Counted from the first letter of the stretch, positions 16,906-25,361 are shown. The stretch: 64,000 nucleotides of DNA from Flavisolibacter longurius (GCA_013327885.1 JABUMY010000021.1:1-64000), one strand, 5' to 3'. Notes: generated from the sequence alone by a model not told the origin. Numbers and translations are program-made.

Positions 16906-19416
16906 TTACTTCTTCTTGCGCAGTTGGTTGTAGTCAAGAAAATAGATAAGCTTCACCGTTAGTTCGTTGCCGTGCGAAATGCGGAAGGTATTCTTGAGGT
17001 TGTGAATATAGTCAGTACCCGAGCCTACGGCATAGGGGTCACCCAGCCAGTTTTTATAGCCTACGATCACGCGGCTTCCGAGGCGGAAATCCCAGGTTAA
17101 AAAGGCATCTACGTTAAACAGGTTGTAGTTGTCGTTCTGCCCGGGGATAAAGGCCCGTGGAATGTGTGAGCCATCGGCCGCCACGTTGTAAAAGCTGTTG
17201 TAGGTTACGTTGTTCCAGTAGTGACGGGTACGCAGGGAAATATTCAACCGCGAGGTAAAGCTGTAGTTGCCCGTCAGGATGGTGGTTGTCTGAACATTTT
17301 GGCGGTAGCCGACAATAGGCTCTCCGTTGGCTTCGCGTAAAAAGGCGAAGCCAACCTGGTTCTGGTCGTCTTCGCGGTTTACCGATAAACTTAAGGTAAA
17401 CCGGTTATTGAAGCGGTAACGGGTCTCCAGGTTCGTATGGAAGAAATGAGCGTTTTGCAGGTTGTAAAGGGTGTAGCCCAGGTTGTAGGAAACAAACAGT
17501 TTTTTACGGCTGTCGGTGCTGCCACCCACCGACAAGTAATGGAAGGCGGGTCGTTGCAGGTAACGGTTGGGCGTACGCAGTTCAAAATAATCGTGCTGCG
17601 TAAGGGGTTGTGTACCGATGTTTACCGATACATCCCAAAAATTACGGAAGTACCAGAATGCCGTGGCGTACATCTCAAACTGGTTAAAGGCATTGGGCTT
17701 GTACATGCGGGTATAGCGGGTGCCAAACTTGTAGCGATACGAAAGAAACTTGTCCGTTGCCGTTAGCTGGTTATGGCTGATGGTGGCATCGTAAATAACT
17801 TCATTAGGTGCCTGCAGGTAACCCATGTCGTTTGGGTCGTATTGGTGCGAGGTAATGCTGCTGGTAAAATTATATTGCAGCTTGCCACTCACCTTCCCGG
17901 CAAAAAACACGCTGTTAAACCCATCGTACGGTTTTACCACCAGCCGCCCGTTTACCCGGGTGGTATCGCTTACCAGGTTAATACCGTAAGAGGAATAATC
18001 AAGGCTGGGCAATTCCGAGTAGCCGAAGATCTTGCTGTAGCGGCCTGTTAGCTTTACCTGGTACTGGTTGTCGGGGGTAAAATAGGCGTAGTCGATACCG
18101 GAAACATTAGCATCCCGGGCTGCCCCGCTGCGCAGTACATTGGTGTTGGTAAACGTTACATAAGACCGTCCTTTCAGCGCCTGGTCAAGCACCACAAGGT
18201 TGTAGTTGGTCAGCGGTTCTGTTTCAAACGTAGACTCTTTACCGGTAAGGTCGTTGCGCACCGTAGCCGACATGGGAGCGGTAACGGCATTGAACACCCC
18301 TACACCCAGTTTGCCTTTGGTACGTCCCGATAGCTTGATGGCATTCAAGAGCTGCGTGATGGAAGGATTTTTTACCACGGTGGTGTTGGGCATTTCCTGC
18401 GCCGTGTAATACCCGCCCGGAACAGCGCCAATGCGCCGTGAATAAAACAGTCCCGATTTTTTAAACAGCTCGGTTCCTTCGGTAAAAAAAGGGCGGTTTT
18501 CCTGGAAAAGCTGTTCAAACGGCGAGAGGTTGTTGATCACATTATCGGAGATCACCTGGCCAAAATCCGGGATCAGCGTCGCATCCAAGGTAAAGCTTTC
18601 GTTGATGCCGTATTTTACATCCATGCCGCCATTGCGAAGCACTTCACTCTCTTTTGTATGATTTTTTGGGTAGTACCGTATGCCTCCCGACAGGTAAGGG
18701 GAAAAGCTTAAGCGCAGCGGCGGGGTAATGTCTTGCAGGTTGGTAAACTGGCCAAACTGGTTGATAAAACCGTTTTCGTTTGGGTTTACCGGGTTCCAGT
18801 AAGCCATCTCGTTGCTACGGCGGCTGTAACGCAGGAACTGCAGTCCCCAGGTTTGTACGTCTTTTTTGGCAAACCGGATGGAAAAGTAAGGAATGCGCAT
18901 TTCCACGATCCAGCCGTCTTCTGTTTGGTGGGTCTCGCTTTGCCAGACCGCATCCCAGGAGCGGTCGCCAAACTCACCCCAACTGGCACTGGCCCCGGCA
19001 TCCAGCTTGGCATCGGTTTGCACATTGGCCGGTGTTACCAGGAACTGGAAGCCGTTCTGTTTGTCGTTATACGTATCCAGGAATACGGAAAAATAATCGG
19101 CATCCTGCTGCTGCTCGCCGTCCCTGGCTGTCAGTTGCTTGCGGATAAGAGCCGGGTTGTCAAACAGTTGCGCAGCAATATAAACGGCATTATCATCGTA
19201 CAGAATACGAACCGTGGTTTTTAGCGAGGCCGGTACACCATAATTGGGAGAATGTTGTATGAAGTCTACCGCATGCGGGGCTAGCTGCCAGGCAGCATCA
19301 TCAAGCTTTCCGTCGATAATTGGGGGTACGGATGACTTGACAGCAGTTAGTGTTTTTTGTGTTAGCCCTCTTAGCGTCAATAGCAAGACGAAAAGGAGGA
19401 TAAGCCCTCTCAACAT
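16906..19416 (-). CDS. DUF5916 outer-membrane protein with CBM9-like N-terminus
   Basis: An 836-residue exported protein. A signal peptide (LRGLILLFVLLLTLRGLTQ) precedes a carbohydrate-binding family 9-like domain (PPIIDGKLDDAAWQLA, then WIVEMRIPYFSIRF) to about residue 210. The rest is the DUF5916 region, rich in alternating beta strands with conserved QENRPFFTEGTELF. It is predicted to form a barrel in the outer membrane. The function is unknown for the family. It stands alone on the minus strand, and convergent word repeats separate it from the deacetylase gene. Confidence 0.88.
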   Translation of the reverse strand: MLRGLILLFVLLLTLRGLTQKTLTAVKSSVPPIIDGKLDDAAWQLAPHAVDFIQHSPNYGVPASLKTTVRILYDDNAVYIAAQLFDNPALIRKQLTARDGEQQQDADYFSVFLDTYNDKQNGFQFLVTPANVQTDAKLDAGASASWGEFGDRSWDAVWQSETHQTEDGWIVEMRIPYFSIRFAKKDVQTWGLQFLRYSRRSNEMAYWNPVNPNENGFINQFGQFTNLQDITPPLRLSFSPYLSGGIRYYPKNHTKESEVLRNGGMDVKYGINESFTLDATLIPDFGQVISDNVINNLSPFEQLFQENRPFFTEGTELFKKSGLFYSRRIGAVPGGYYTAQEMPNTTVVKNPSITQLLNAIKLSGRTKGKLGVGVFNAVTAPMSATVRNDLTGKESTFETEPLTNYNLVVLDQALKGRSYVTFTNTNVLRSGAARDANVSGIDYAYFTPDNQYQVKLTGRYSKIFGYSELPSLDYSSYGINLVSDTTRVNGRLVVKPYDGFNSVFFAGKVSGKLQYNFTSSITSHQYDPNDMGYLQAPNEVIYDATISHNQLTATDKFLSYRYKFGTRYTRMYKPNAFNQFEMYATAFWYFRNFWDVSVNIGTQPLTQHDYFELRTPNRYLQRPAFHYLSVGGSTDSRKKLFVSYNLGYTLYNLQNAHFFHTNLETRYRFNNRFTLSLSVNREDDQNQVGFAFLREANGEPIVGYRQNVQTTTILTGNYSFTSRLNISLRTRHYWNNVTYNSFYNVAADGSHIPRAFIPGQNDNYNLFNVDAFLTWDFRLGSRVIVGYKNWLGDPYAVGSGTDYIHNLKNTFRISHGNELTVKLIYFLDYNQLRKKK

Positions 19417-19489
19417 GCATGCAGTTTTGGCGAAAGCGTAAATATAGACGACATCATCTATATTAACGCTATGATTGCCAATAAATTTT

Positions 19490-20239
19490 TTAGGCCATGC
19501 GCTTTTTTAACACGCTGACCTGCTCCTGCAGATTGCTGACTAAGTTGGCCAGGTTGTTTACATCCCAGCGTTGTTGTGTATTGGCTTTTGAGATCACCAT
19601 TTGGGCTTGCCAGAGTTCCAGGATCTCGTCGGCACCCACGTTATAAGGCTGGTAAGAAGGGTTATCGCTTACCAGGGTATACTTGTTTTTCTGGCGGTTA
19701 TTCTTCAGCACCCGCTTGTACACAATGCCATCGGTTTTGGACACGACAACATAGGTATTGTTGGATTTTACTTCTTCCAGGTTCTGTACCTTTTCGCCAA
19801 CGATCACACTGCCGCTGGGCGTTGGCATCATGGAGTCGCCAACAATTTCAAAGGCACGGTAGTCGCCACCGCTTAGCATGGGGAGGGTAAAGGTGTTCAG
19901 TTCGTCAATAAACTCGGGGTCGGAATAACCGGCGAGGTAACCCGCAGCGGCTTTTACCGGAACAAAAGGAATATCGGCACGACCCGAAGCCAGCTTCTGG
20001 GCCCGGCGGCGGGAGAGGTAGCTTGTTTTGTTGTCGCTGACATCGCGGCGAAGCAAGTCATCCAGTGTTAGCTTGAACATATCGGCCACCGCTTCCAGGA
20101 TATCGATCCGGGGTTCGGCTCTTTCTTCTTCGTAGGCCCCCAAAAGCGAACGCTTGATACGCAGTTTCTGGGCAAATTCTTCCTGTGTCCAACCGCGCAG
20201 CTTGCGCAGGTATTTGAGGTTTTTATTGGCAAACGACAT
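19490..20239 (-). CDS. XRE/LexA-like S24-peptidase transcriptional repressor
   Basis: 249 residues. The N-terminal helix-turn-helix (about 8-65, LRGWTQEEFAQKLRIKRSLL) is followed by a hinge with an Ala99-Gly100 site (VKAAAGYLAGY) and a LexA/UmuD-type S24 peptidase domain. The catalytic Ser136 lies in GDSMMPT and Lys175 in IVYKRVL. Family members bind DNA as dimers and inactivate themselves by cleaving Ala-Gly during DNA damage. The complete site and dyad suggest self-cleavage is possible here. The C-terminus ends in a short coiled coil. Its promoter lies in the repeat-containing gap shared with surE. Targets are unknown; the nearby Lhr repair operon is one candidate. Confidence 0.88.
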   Translation of the reverse strand: MSFANKNLKYLRKLRGWTQEEFAQKLRIKRSLLGAYEEERAEPRIDILEAVADMFKLTLDDLLRRDVSDNKTSYLSRRRAQKLASGRADIPFVPVKAAAGYLAGYSDPEFIDELNTFTLPMLSGGDYRAFEIVGDSMMPTPSGSVIVGEKVQNLEEVKSNNTYVVVSKTDGIVYKRVLKNNRQKNKYTLVSDNPSYQPYNVGADEILELWQAQMVISKANTQQRWDVNNLANLVSNLQEQVSVLKKRMA

Positions 20240-20278
20240 GCACTAATAATTTTAGCCGCAAAATACTAATTTATTTAG

Positions 20279-20417
20279 AAATGGTGAGTGGTGAATGGTG
20301 AGTGGTGAGTTTTTTCTGTCATTTTTTTTTTGAAATAAAATTCGGTTTGGTTGTCCGGGAAGAAATCCGAGAAAAAAGATTCTCCTACTGACTACTGACC
20401 ACTCACCAATCACCATT
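20279..20417. repeat. GGTGAGT word-repeat element with inverted arms
   Basis: The left arm AATGGTGAGTGGTGAATGGT (20279-20310) is inverted relative to the right arm, which ends CACTCACCAATCACCATT (20384-20417). The T- and A-rich core is about 73 bp. It fills most of the gap between the divergent S24 regulator and surE genes. Confidence 0.8.
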
Positions 20418-20470
20418 TGGTTTTCCGTTATTTCTGGTACAAATTTGCAAATAGCATAAATTAAATACGA

Positions 20471-21262
20471 ATGGAAGAACTGCGTGAGCCGGTGATTCTG
20501 GTAACCAACGACGATGGCATCAATGCACCCGGCATCCGGAACCTGGTGGAAGCCGTTAGAGGACTTGGAAAGATTGTAGTGGTGGCGCCCGACAAGCCGC
20601 AATCGGGGATGGGGCATGCCATTACCATCGGCGTGCCGTTGCGCCTGCACCGCGTACAGCTTTTCGATGGTATCGAGTCGTACCAGTGTACCGGTACACC
20701 CGTGGACTGCGTAAAGCTGGCCGTGGACAAAGTGCTGCACCAAAAGCCCGACATCTGCATCAGCGGTATCAACCACGGTGCCAACCACAGCATCAATGTT
20801 ATTTATTCCGGCACCATGTCAGCAGCAGTGGAAGCCGCGATCGAAAGCATTCCCTCCATTGGTTTTTCGCTGCTTGATTTTGCCTTGGAGGCCGATTTTT
20901 CGGCCGCCCGCAAATATGCCCGCATATTGGTGGAGCAAATGCTGAAAAGCCCACCCGACAAGCATTGTGTACTGAACGTGAACTTTCCCATAGCCACACC
21001 CGAAGCCATAAAAGGCATAAAAATCTGCCGGCAGGCGTATGCCAAATACGAAGAAGACTTTATTGAGCGTTTAGATCCACATAGCCGTAAGTATTACTGG
21101 CTTACCGGTGAGTTTGTAAATTTTGACGAAGGAACCGATACCGATGTATGGGCACTGGCCAATAACTATGTCAGCGTCGTGCCGGTGCAATTCGATTTAA
21201 CCAACTATAAATTAAAGCAGCAAATTGAAAACAACTGGGACATTTTTTCTAAAGAAGGATAA
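20471..21262 (+). CDS. surE: 5'/3'-nucleotidase SurE
   Basis: A 263-residue metal-dependent nucleotidase of survival protein E type. The metal-binding NDDG with D14-D15 begins the domain (ILVTNDDGINAPGI). KPQSGMGHAIT, CTGTPVDCVKLA and the nucleotide-loop motif SGINHGANHSINVIYSGT are all present. It hydrolyses nucleoside monophosphates in the cytoplasm and is linked to stationary-phase survival in other bacteria. A small membrane-protein gene overlaps its 3' end. Confidence 0.96.
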   Translation: MEELREPVILVTNDDGINAPGIRNLVEAVRGLGKIVVVAPDKPQSGMGHAITIGVPLRLHRVQLFDGIESYQCTGTPVDCVKLAVDKVLHQKPDICISGINHGANHSINVIYSGTMSAAVEAAIESIPSIGFSLLDFALEADFSAARKYARILVEQMLKSPPDKHCVLNVNFPIATPEAIKGIKICRQAYAKYEEDFIERLDPHSRKYYWLTGEFVNFDEGTDTDVWALANNYVSVVPVQFDLTNYKLKQQIENNWDIFSKEG

Positions 21263-21539
21263 CCTGCAATTGGGACTGCTGCTGGGATTTGTACTGCCCA
21301 TCGTTGTTTTCCTGATCATTTACCTTGTTCGCTTTAACGAAGCTTCCCTGCCGGATTTTTTTGATGCGTTTACGACGCAAAAAGGACTGATCACCTTTTT
21401 TGGTGTGTGGAGCCTGGTAAGCAACATTGCACTTTTTACCTATTATGTCAATACCCAAAAAGACAGAACCGCGAAAGGCATTTTTGCGGTAACGCTTTTG
21501 TACGGCCTGGCCATTTTGCTGGCAAAGGTGCTGATCTAG
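21225..21539 (+). CDS. Small three-helix membrane protein of unknown function
   Basis: Up to 104 residues with a TTG start at 21225 that overlaps surE by 38 bp. Three hydrophobic segments are visible: LGLLLGFVLPIVVFLIIYLV, LITFFGVWSLVSNIALFTYY and GIFAVTLLYGLAILLAKVLI. A later in-frame TTG near 21270 is an alternative start. I do not recognise a named family. Overlap with surE implies co-transcription and perhaps translational coupling; small membrane genes beside surE or lpxB are plausible in this phylum. Confidence 0.7.
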   Translation: MKTTGTFFLKKDNLQLGLLLGFVLPIVVFLIIYLVRFNEASLPDFFDAFTTQKGLITFFGVWSLVSNIALFTYYVNTQKDRTAKGIFAVTLLYGLAILLAKVLI

Positions 21540-21540
21540 G

Positions 21541-21706
21541 GAACAGAAGGATACTGAACAAGGAATCTTGAATGCCGAAGTAACTTATTCTGCATGCTTT
21601 GCAACTTTCCGCCAGTATTCAATGAAAAAAATTGAATAAAGGATATCCACTTCACCGATCCTTGTTCATTTTTCGTCTGTTCGATATTCATTCCCTCTAT
21701 CTTTAC
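21541..21706. repeat. GAACAAGGA word-repeat element before lpxB
   Basis: The left arm (GAACAGAAGGATACTGAACA, about 21541-21585) is inverted relative to the right arm (GATCCTTGTTCATTTTTCGT and TTCGATATTCATTCC, about 21650-21695). It fills the whole gap between the small membrane gene and lpxB and includes the likely lpxB promoter. Confidence 0.7.
21698..21705 (+). promoter_or_regulatory. Possible -7 box of lpxB
   Basis: TATCTTTA differs from the Bacteroidota -7 consensus TAnnTTTG only in the last base and lies 6 bp before the ATG. This would give a leaderless or very short leader mRNA, which makes the assignment uncertain. Confidence 0.3.
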
Positions 21707-21711
21707 TGCCG

Positions 21712-22872
21712 ATGAAATACTACCTCATTGCCGGTGAAGCATCGGGGGACCTGCATGGCAGCAACCTGATAAAAGAACTAAAGAAACGGGATAAGGAAGC
21801 CGACATCCGCTGCTGGGGTGGCGACCTGATGGAAGCGGCCGGCGGCACGGTGGTAAAACATTACCGCGACCTTGCATTTATGGGCTTTATCGAGGTGGTG
21901 ATGAACCTGCGCACCATCATGGCCAATCTTCAATTTTGTAAAAAAGATATAGTCGCTTTTTCCCCCGACGTTGTGGTGCTCATCGATTATCCCGGCTTTA
22001 ACCTGCGGATTGCTAAATGGGCAAAAGTGTCGGGGCTGAAAGTGATCTATTATATTTCTCCGCAGGTGTGGGCCTGGAAGGAAAGCCGTGTAAAAGGCAT
22101 CCGGCAATGGGTAGATAAAATGCTGGTGATCCTGCCGTTTGAAAAAGCGTTTTACGAAGGGTGGGATTACAAGGTTGACTACATTGGGCATCCGCTGGTG
22201 CAGGTGGTGGAAGAAGCCATAGCTGAAAAAACAGGTGTGCCTCTCCGTTGTTTTCAGCCTGCAAACAAAAATACCGTTGATATGCCATCGGCTGAATGGG
22301 AAGGAAAAGAGCTGGTGGCGCTTTTGCCCGGAAGCCGCAAACAGGAGATCACGGTAAAGCTGCCGGTGATGCTGGAGGCCGCAAAAGCTTTCCCGGCCTA
22401 CCAGTTTACTATAGCGCAGGCACCGGGACAACCGCTTTCTTTTTACGAGGAACTAACAGCGGGTTATCAAAATGTGGCGATCGCTTTGTCGGGACAAACC
22501 TATACACTGCTCACCAAGGCAAAAGCAGCACTGGTGACGTCGGGAACAGCCACACTGGAAACGGCATTGTTTGGCGTGCCACAAGTGGTTTGTTACAAGG
22601 GTTCTGCCATCTCTTACCAGATTGCCAGGCGACTGGTAAAGATTAAATACATCTCCCTTGTCAATTTAATTATGGACAAGCCCGTAGTGAAAGAACTGAT
22701 CCAAGGCGAGCTTACCGTTGCCAACATTAGGGCAGAACTCGAAGCCATTTTGCACAATGAAAACAGGATTGGTCAAATGAAGGCAGACTACCGAGAATTA
22801 AAATCCATTTTGCAAAAAGAAGGCAATGCATCAGCCCGTGCCGCACAGGAAATTGTAGGCTTCCTGCAGTGA
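21712..22872 (+). CDS. lpxB: Lipid-A-disaccharide synthase LpxB
   Basis: A 386-residue GT19-family glycosyltransferase that joins UDP-2,3-diacylglucosamine and lipid X to make the lipid A disaccharide at the inner membrane. The N-terminus YYLIAGEASGDLHGSNLI, then FMGFIEVVMNL, IDYPGFNLRIAKWAK, YYISPQVWAWKESRVK, VDYIGHPLVQVVEE and the donor-site segment VTSGTATLETALFGVPQVVC are all present. It has normal length. It is preceded by a repeat element and converges on a small DUF6728 gene whose end lies 1 bp beyond the lpxB stop. Confidence 0.97.
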   Translation: MKYYLIAGEASGDLHGSNLIKELKKRDKEADIRCWGGDLMEAAGGTVVKHYRDLAFMGFIEVVMNLRTIMANLQFCKKDIVAFSPDVVVLIDYPGFNLRIAKWAKVSGLKVIYYISPQVWAWKESRVKGIRQWVDKMLVILPFEKAFYEGWDYKVDYIGHPLVQVVEEAIAEKTGVPLRCFQPANKNTVDMPSAEWEGKELVALLPGSRKQEITVKLPVMLEAAKAFPAYQFTIAQAPGQPLSFYEELTAGYQNVAIALSGQTYTLLTKAKAALVTSGTATLETALFGVPQVVCYKGSAISYQIARRLVKIKYISLVNLIMDKPVVKELIQGELTVANIRAELEAILHNENRIGQMKADYRELKSILQKEGNASARAAQEIVGFLQ

Positions 22873-22873
22873 A

Positions 22874-23038
22874 TTACCGCGTGGCCAGCCGGATAGCGAG
22901 GATGATCAGGGCAAGCAGGAAAAGCAACAGGCTTAACCGGTTAATGCCATGCATGTATTTGACAAAAGAGGTCTTGGGCCTGCCGGGATCGGGCTTGCGC
23001 AGGTAAAGGTATTCGGCTAATTGTTTAAAGACTCCCAT
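22874..23038 (-). CDS. DUF6728-type small membrane protein
   Basis: 54 residues beginning MGVFKQLAEYLYLRKPDP and containing VKYMHGINRLS, followed by one transmembrane helix (LLLFLLALIILAIRL). The amphipathic N-terminus and HG-N motif match the short DUF6728 proteins found across Bacteroidota. It ends one base from the lpxB stop on the opposite strand, so the two transcripts must overlap. Function is unknown. Confidence 0.8.
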   Translation of the reverse strand: MGVFKQLAEYLYLRKPDPGRPKTSFVKYMHGINRLSLLLFLLALIILAIRLATR

Positions 23039-23083
23039 ACTTGTTTTCTGCCCTAAAATTAAGGTTTGTGACCACAGGAAAAA

Positions 23084-23203
23084 TGTGAAAACGTGAGACG
23101 TTAGACGTCAAACGAGAGACGTGAGACGAGAAACGTGCTTTCTGATCAAACAGGCTGCCCTGTTTCACGTTTGACTTCTCACGCCTGTCGTCTCCCGTTC
23201 ACG
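23084..23203. repeat. GTGAGACG word-repeat element with inverted arms
   Basis: The left arm (23084-23137) repeats a CGTGAGACGTTAGACGTC-like unit. The right arm (23161-23203) holds the inverse TTTCACGTTTGACTTCTCAC and CGTCTCCCGTTCACG. The core is 23 bp. Confidence 0.8.
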
Positions 23204-23393
23204 GCGCGGGGTTGCGCCGGAAGCCATCCTGCTTTTTGTACAGGTCGCGGATGTTCATGCTGTCGGGTGTGGCCGATGGAAATACTTTGCTGGCGGTGTT
23301 TCGCTTTTTACGTTTTTCAGCAGGCGTTTTGCCCCCTGCCGGGTGTACTACCTGTTCGAAATATGTGATAACACTGTGGAAGTAAGGTTTCAT
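23199..23393 (-). CDS. Short hypothetical basic protein
   Basis: A 64-residue frame from MKPYFHSVITYFEQVVHP with a basic middle (KTPAEKRKKRNTASKVF) and DSMNIRDLYKKQDGF near its end; upstream in-frame ATGs exist to 23435. No family recognised. The sequence looks protein-like and is not a shadow of another gene, but the 3' end borders the word-repeat element, so the call is tentative. Confidence 0.4.
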   Translation of the reverse strand: MKPYFHSVITYFEQVVHPAGGKTPAEKRKKRNTASKVFPSATPDSMNIRDLYKKQDGFRRNPAP

Positions 23394-23547
23394 TTTCAAA
23401 AGGATTATGGAATAGTTTGACATCAGTTTTGGCAAAAGGTTTTTTCAAACAATTGTTAATACAGATGTACCAAACTTACAGCAGGGAAGCCTTAAAGTCA
23501 AGTGAAAAAATACCCGTAAAATGGGATATCCAACCACCGTATATCCA

Positions 23548-24405
23548 CTACGGAAGAAAGGGATAATTCGTATCGGAACGTTTGCTTTCCTGCTCCTGCG
23601 CCAATTCTTGCGGCGACTTCATACTGTTGTAACGCAGCTTGATCGAAAGGGCATAACCGTCAAGATCGGGGAACAGGCTGGCCCGGTGCAGGTTCATTTT
23701 CAGCAACTCTCGAAGGGCTTCTTTTTTGTGGCAGGATGGAATCTCCACCTTCACAATGGCTTTTTTCATGGAGTCTTTAAGGAACTGCAAGTGCTCCATA
23801 AACGGCATTTCCGATGTGCCGGTACTTAAAAAAATGGATTGCTGCAAGGAGTAACGCCGGTTCATCCGGAATGGCTCTACGGGAAAAACAAGGTTTTTAT
23901 TGTTTTGGTAAAAAAGAACTTCAAACAGGTTTTCGTTAATGAGGTTATTTGTTGCTTTCAGGGCTTCGCCAAATTCCTGCGACAGAATTTTCACAGCTGC
24001 CGTTCGCAGGTGCTCAACATTTAGGCACCACACGGCCACATGGTAGTTGTTGCTTATAGGGGCAAATTCAAAGGCAAAATAGGCCGCAATAAAAGGCGAC
24101 CGGGTAAGGTCGAGCAGGCGGGTGGGGGCACCGTGGTGCTGCATTAGCGCCAGCCATTCAATGAGGTGTTCGGGGATCTGGTCTTTGGTGAGGTAGTTGC
24201 GGACACCGCGTTGAAATTCGGCAACAAATTTTGCTTCAATGCTGTTGCCCTGGCGAATAAAATCGGTGCGTTCTATAGCATTGTTCAGTACCCAGGCGGC
24301 ATCAACCTGTCCGCGAAAGGCCCAGGTTTCGGAAAACTGCTGTACATAATCCCGGAAGTCATGGAAAGAGGCCAACCGTACCGTTGTGTAACTGTACTGC
24401 TCCAT
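23548..24405 (-). CDS. FRG-domain protein
   Basis: 285 residues. The FRG domain covers roughly residues 10-125: FHDFRDYVQQF, the name-giving TWAFRGQVDAAW, LIEWLALMQHHGAPTRLLDLTRSPFIAAYFAFE. The remainder (EPFRMNRRYSLQQSIFLST ... DLDGYALSIK) is also typical of full-length FRG proteins. Biochemical function is unknown to me. A perfect inverted repeat lies 9-27 bp upstream of the start. A small hypothetical gene precedes it on the same strand with a 34-bp gap, so they may be co-transcribed. Confidence 0.87.
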   Translation of the reverse strand: MEQYSYTTVRLASFHDFRDYVQQFSETWAFRGQVDAAWVLNNAIERTDFIRQGNSIEAKFVAEFQRGVRNYLTKDQIPEHLIEWLALMQHHGAPTRLLDLTRSPFIAAYFAFEFAPISNNYHVAVWCLNVEHLRTAAVKILSQEFGEALKATNNLINENLFEVLFYQNNKNLVFPVEPFRMNRRYSLQQSIFLSTGTSEMPFMEHLQFLKDSMKKAIVKVEIPSCHKKEALRELLKMNLHRASLFPDLDGYALSIKLRYNSMKSPQELAQEQESKRSDTNYPFLP

Positions 24406-24413
24406 CCCCGCAG

Positions 24414-24432
24414 GGCGTAAAAAATTTACGCC
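24414..24432. promoter_or_regulatory. Perfect inverted repeat upstream of the FRG gene
   Basis: GGCGTAAA-AAA-TTTACGCC, an 8-bp perfect palindrome arm pair with a 3-base spacer, 9-27 bp upstream of the FRG start codon. It could be a repressor operator or an RNA hairpin next to the ribosome binding site. Confidence 0.5.
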
Positions 24433-24439
24433 AGCCCGG

Positions 24440-24658
24440 TCAATGCCTTGTCATTTTTTCTTCGTTGCTTAAGACGCCTTCCTTTAGCAGGCCGATGATC
24501 TCTTTTAGTGACTGGTTCATGTCACGCATTTGCAGGTAATTGGCATAGTTGATCTGGCTGTTGGCCCAACGCAGGTAGATGGCTTCATTTTCATGCGCAT
24601 TGAGGCCGGTTTCTAGTTTAAAGCGCTCCGGTGTGAAGGGTTCAAACTGGTGTGTCAT
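24440..24658 (-). CDS. Small hypothetical protein
   Basis: 72 residues when started at the ATG 24658 (MTHQFEPFTPERFKLETGLN); the frame stays open to 24718. It is hydrophilic and probably helical (ANSQINYANYLQMRDMNQSL, then a Leu-rich amphipathic segment), suggesting a coiled-coil partner protein. I recognise no family. It is upstream of the FRG gene on the same strand, which would fit a two-gene unit. Confidence 0.6.
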   Translation of the reverse strand: MTHQFEPFTPERFKLETGLNAHENEAIYLRWANSQINYANYLQMRDMNQSLKEIIGLLKEGVLSNEEKMTRH

Positions 24659-24800
24659 GGCGGTGGCGGTTTGGTGTCTTATAACGAATATAATCAATTC
24701 ATCCGTGGCCAACCCCATCCGTGTATGGCGCTTTCAGAAAAGCGGGAATTCACGTCCGATACCCCATGTGGTATTTACGGTAAATTCTTGTGTTCCCGAC

Positions 24801-25361
24801 CTAAAAACTGAAGTTGTATCCCACATTCACAATAGGACGGTTGCCATACGGCGAACCGGGTTTTTGCAGCACATCATACATCAACGTAAACATGGCCGCA
24901 CCACGTCCGGTAGGCGTTACCAGTCCGCCACCCATCAGCAAGGAAGGCACGATCTCTGCATCCAGTTTATAGGTTTGTTTTACCGGCTGGTAGTAGATCT
25001 CTTTGCCAAAAATATAGTTGATCTCAGGCTGTACTTGCAGCAGGATGCGCTGCGTGGGATAAAAGCGAACAAAGGTATTGAGGCCGGTAATGCCCTGTAC
25101 CAGTTTGTATTGATTGTTGCCGTTGTAATCTTTCTGTTTTTGGCTGGCATATACGAGGTTGAGGCCAACGCCGGCACCTATAAACCGGTTAATGCGATAG
25201 CCCACCTGCGGGTTGAGGCTGATAAGCGTATAGCGACCGATGGAAAGTCCGAAATTACCACCGCCAAAAAACTTGCTTCCGCCTTCGGTTTCTTCACCTT
25301 CCTGTGCCATTGCCGAAAGGCTAAGCAAAACAGCCATAAATGCAATACTCCATTTTTTCAT
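24801..25361 (-). CDS. Outer-membrane beta-barrel protein
   Basis: 186 residues from ATG 25361. The signal peptide is MKKWSIAFMAVLLSLSAMAQ. Short alternating strands follow (GGGNFGLSIGRYTLISLNPQ, YRINRFIGAGVGLNLVYASQ, FVRFYPTQRILLQVQPEINY), ending IVNVGYNFSF with the terminal Phe typical of barrel proteins. It resembles the porin/OmpW-like eight-stranded class. It lies downstream of PorP/SprF on the same strand. Confidence 0.82.
   Translation of the reverse strand: MKKWSIAFMAVLLSLSAMAQEGEETEGGSKFFGGGNFGLSIGRYTLISLNPQVGYRINRFIGAGVGLNLVYASQKQKDYNGNNQYKLVQGITGLNTFVRFYPTQRILLQVQPEINYIFGKEIYYQPVKQTYKLDAEIVPSLLMGGGLVTPTGRGAAMFTLMYDVLQKPGSPYGNRPIVNVGYNFSF

Noticed and set aside
20279-20417. CRISPR array
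   Set aside because: The repeats are degenerate, contiguous and 6-9 bp long with inverted arms; no constant repeat with unique spacers and no cas gene is present.
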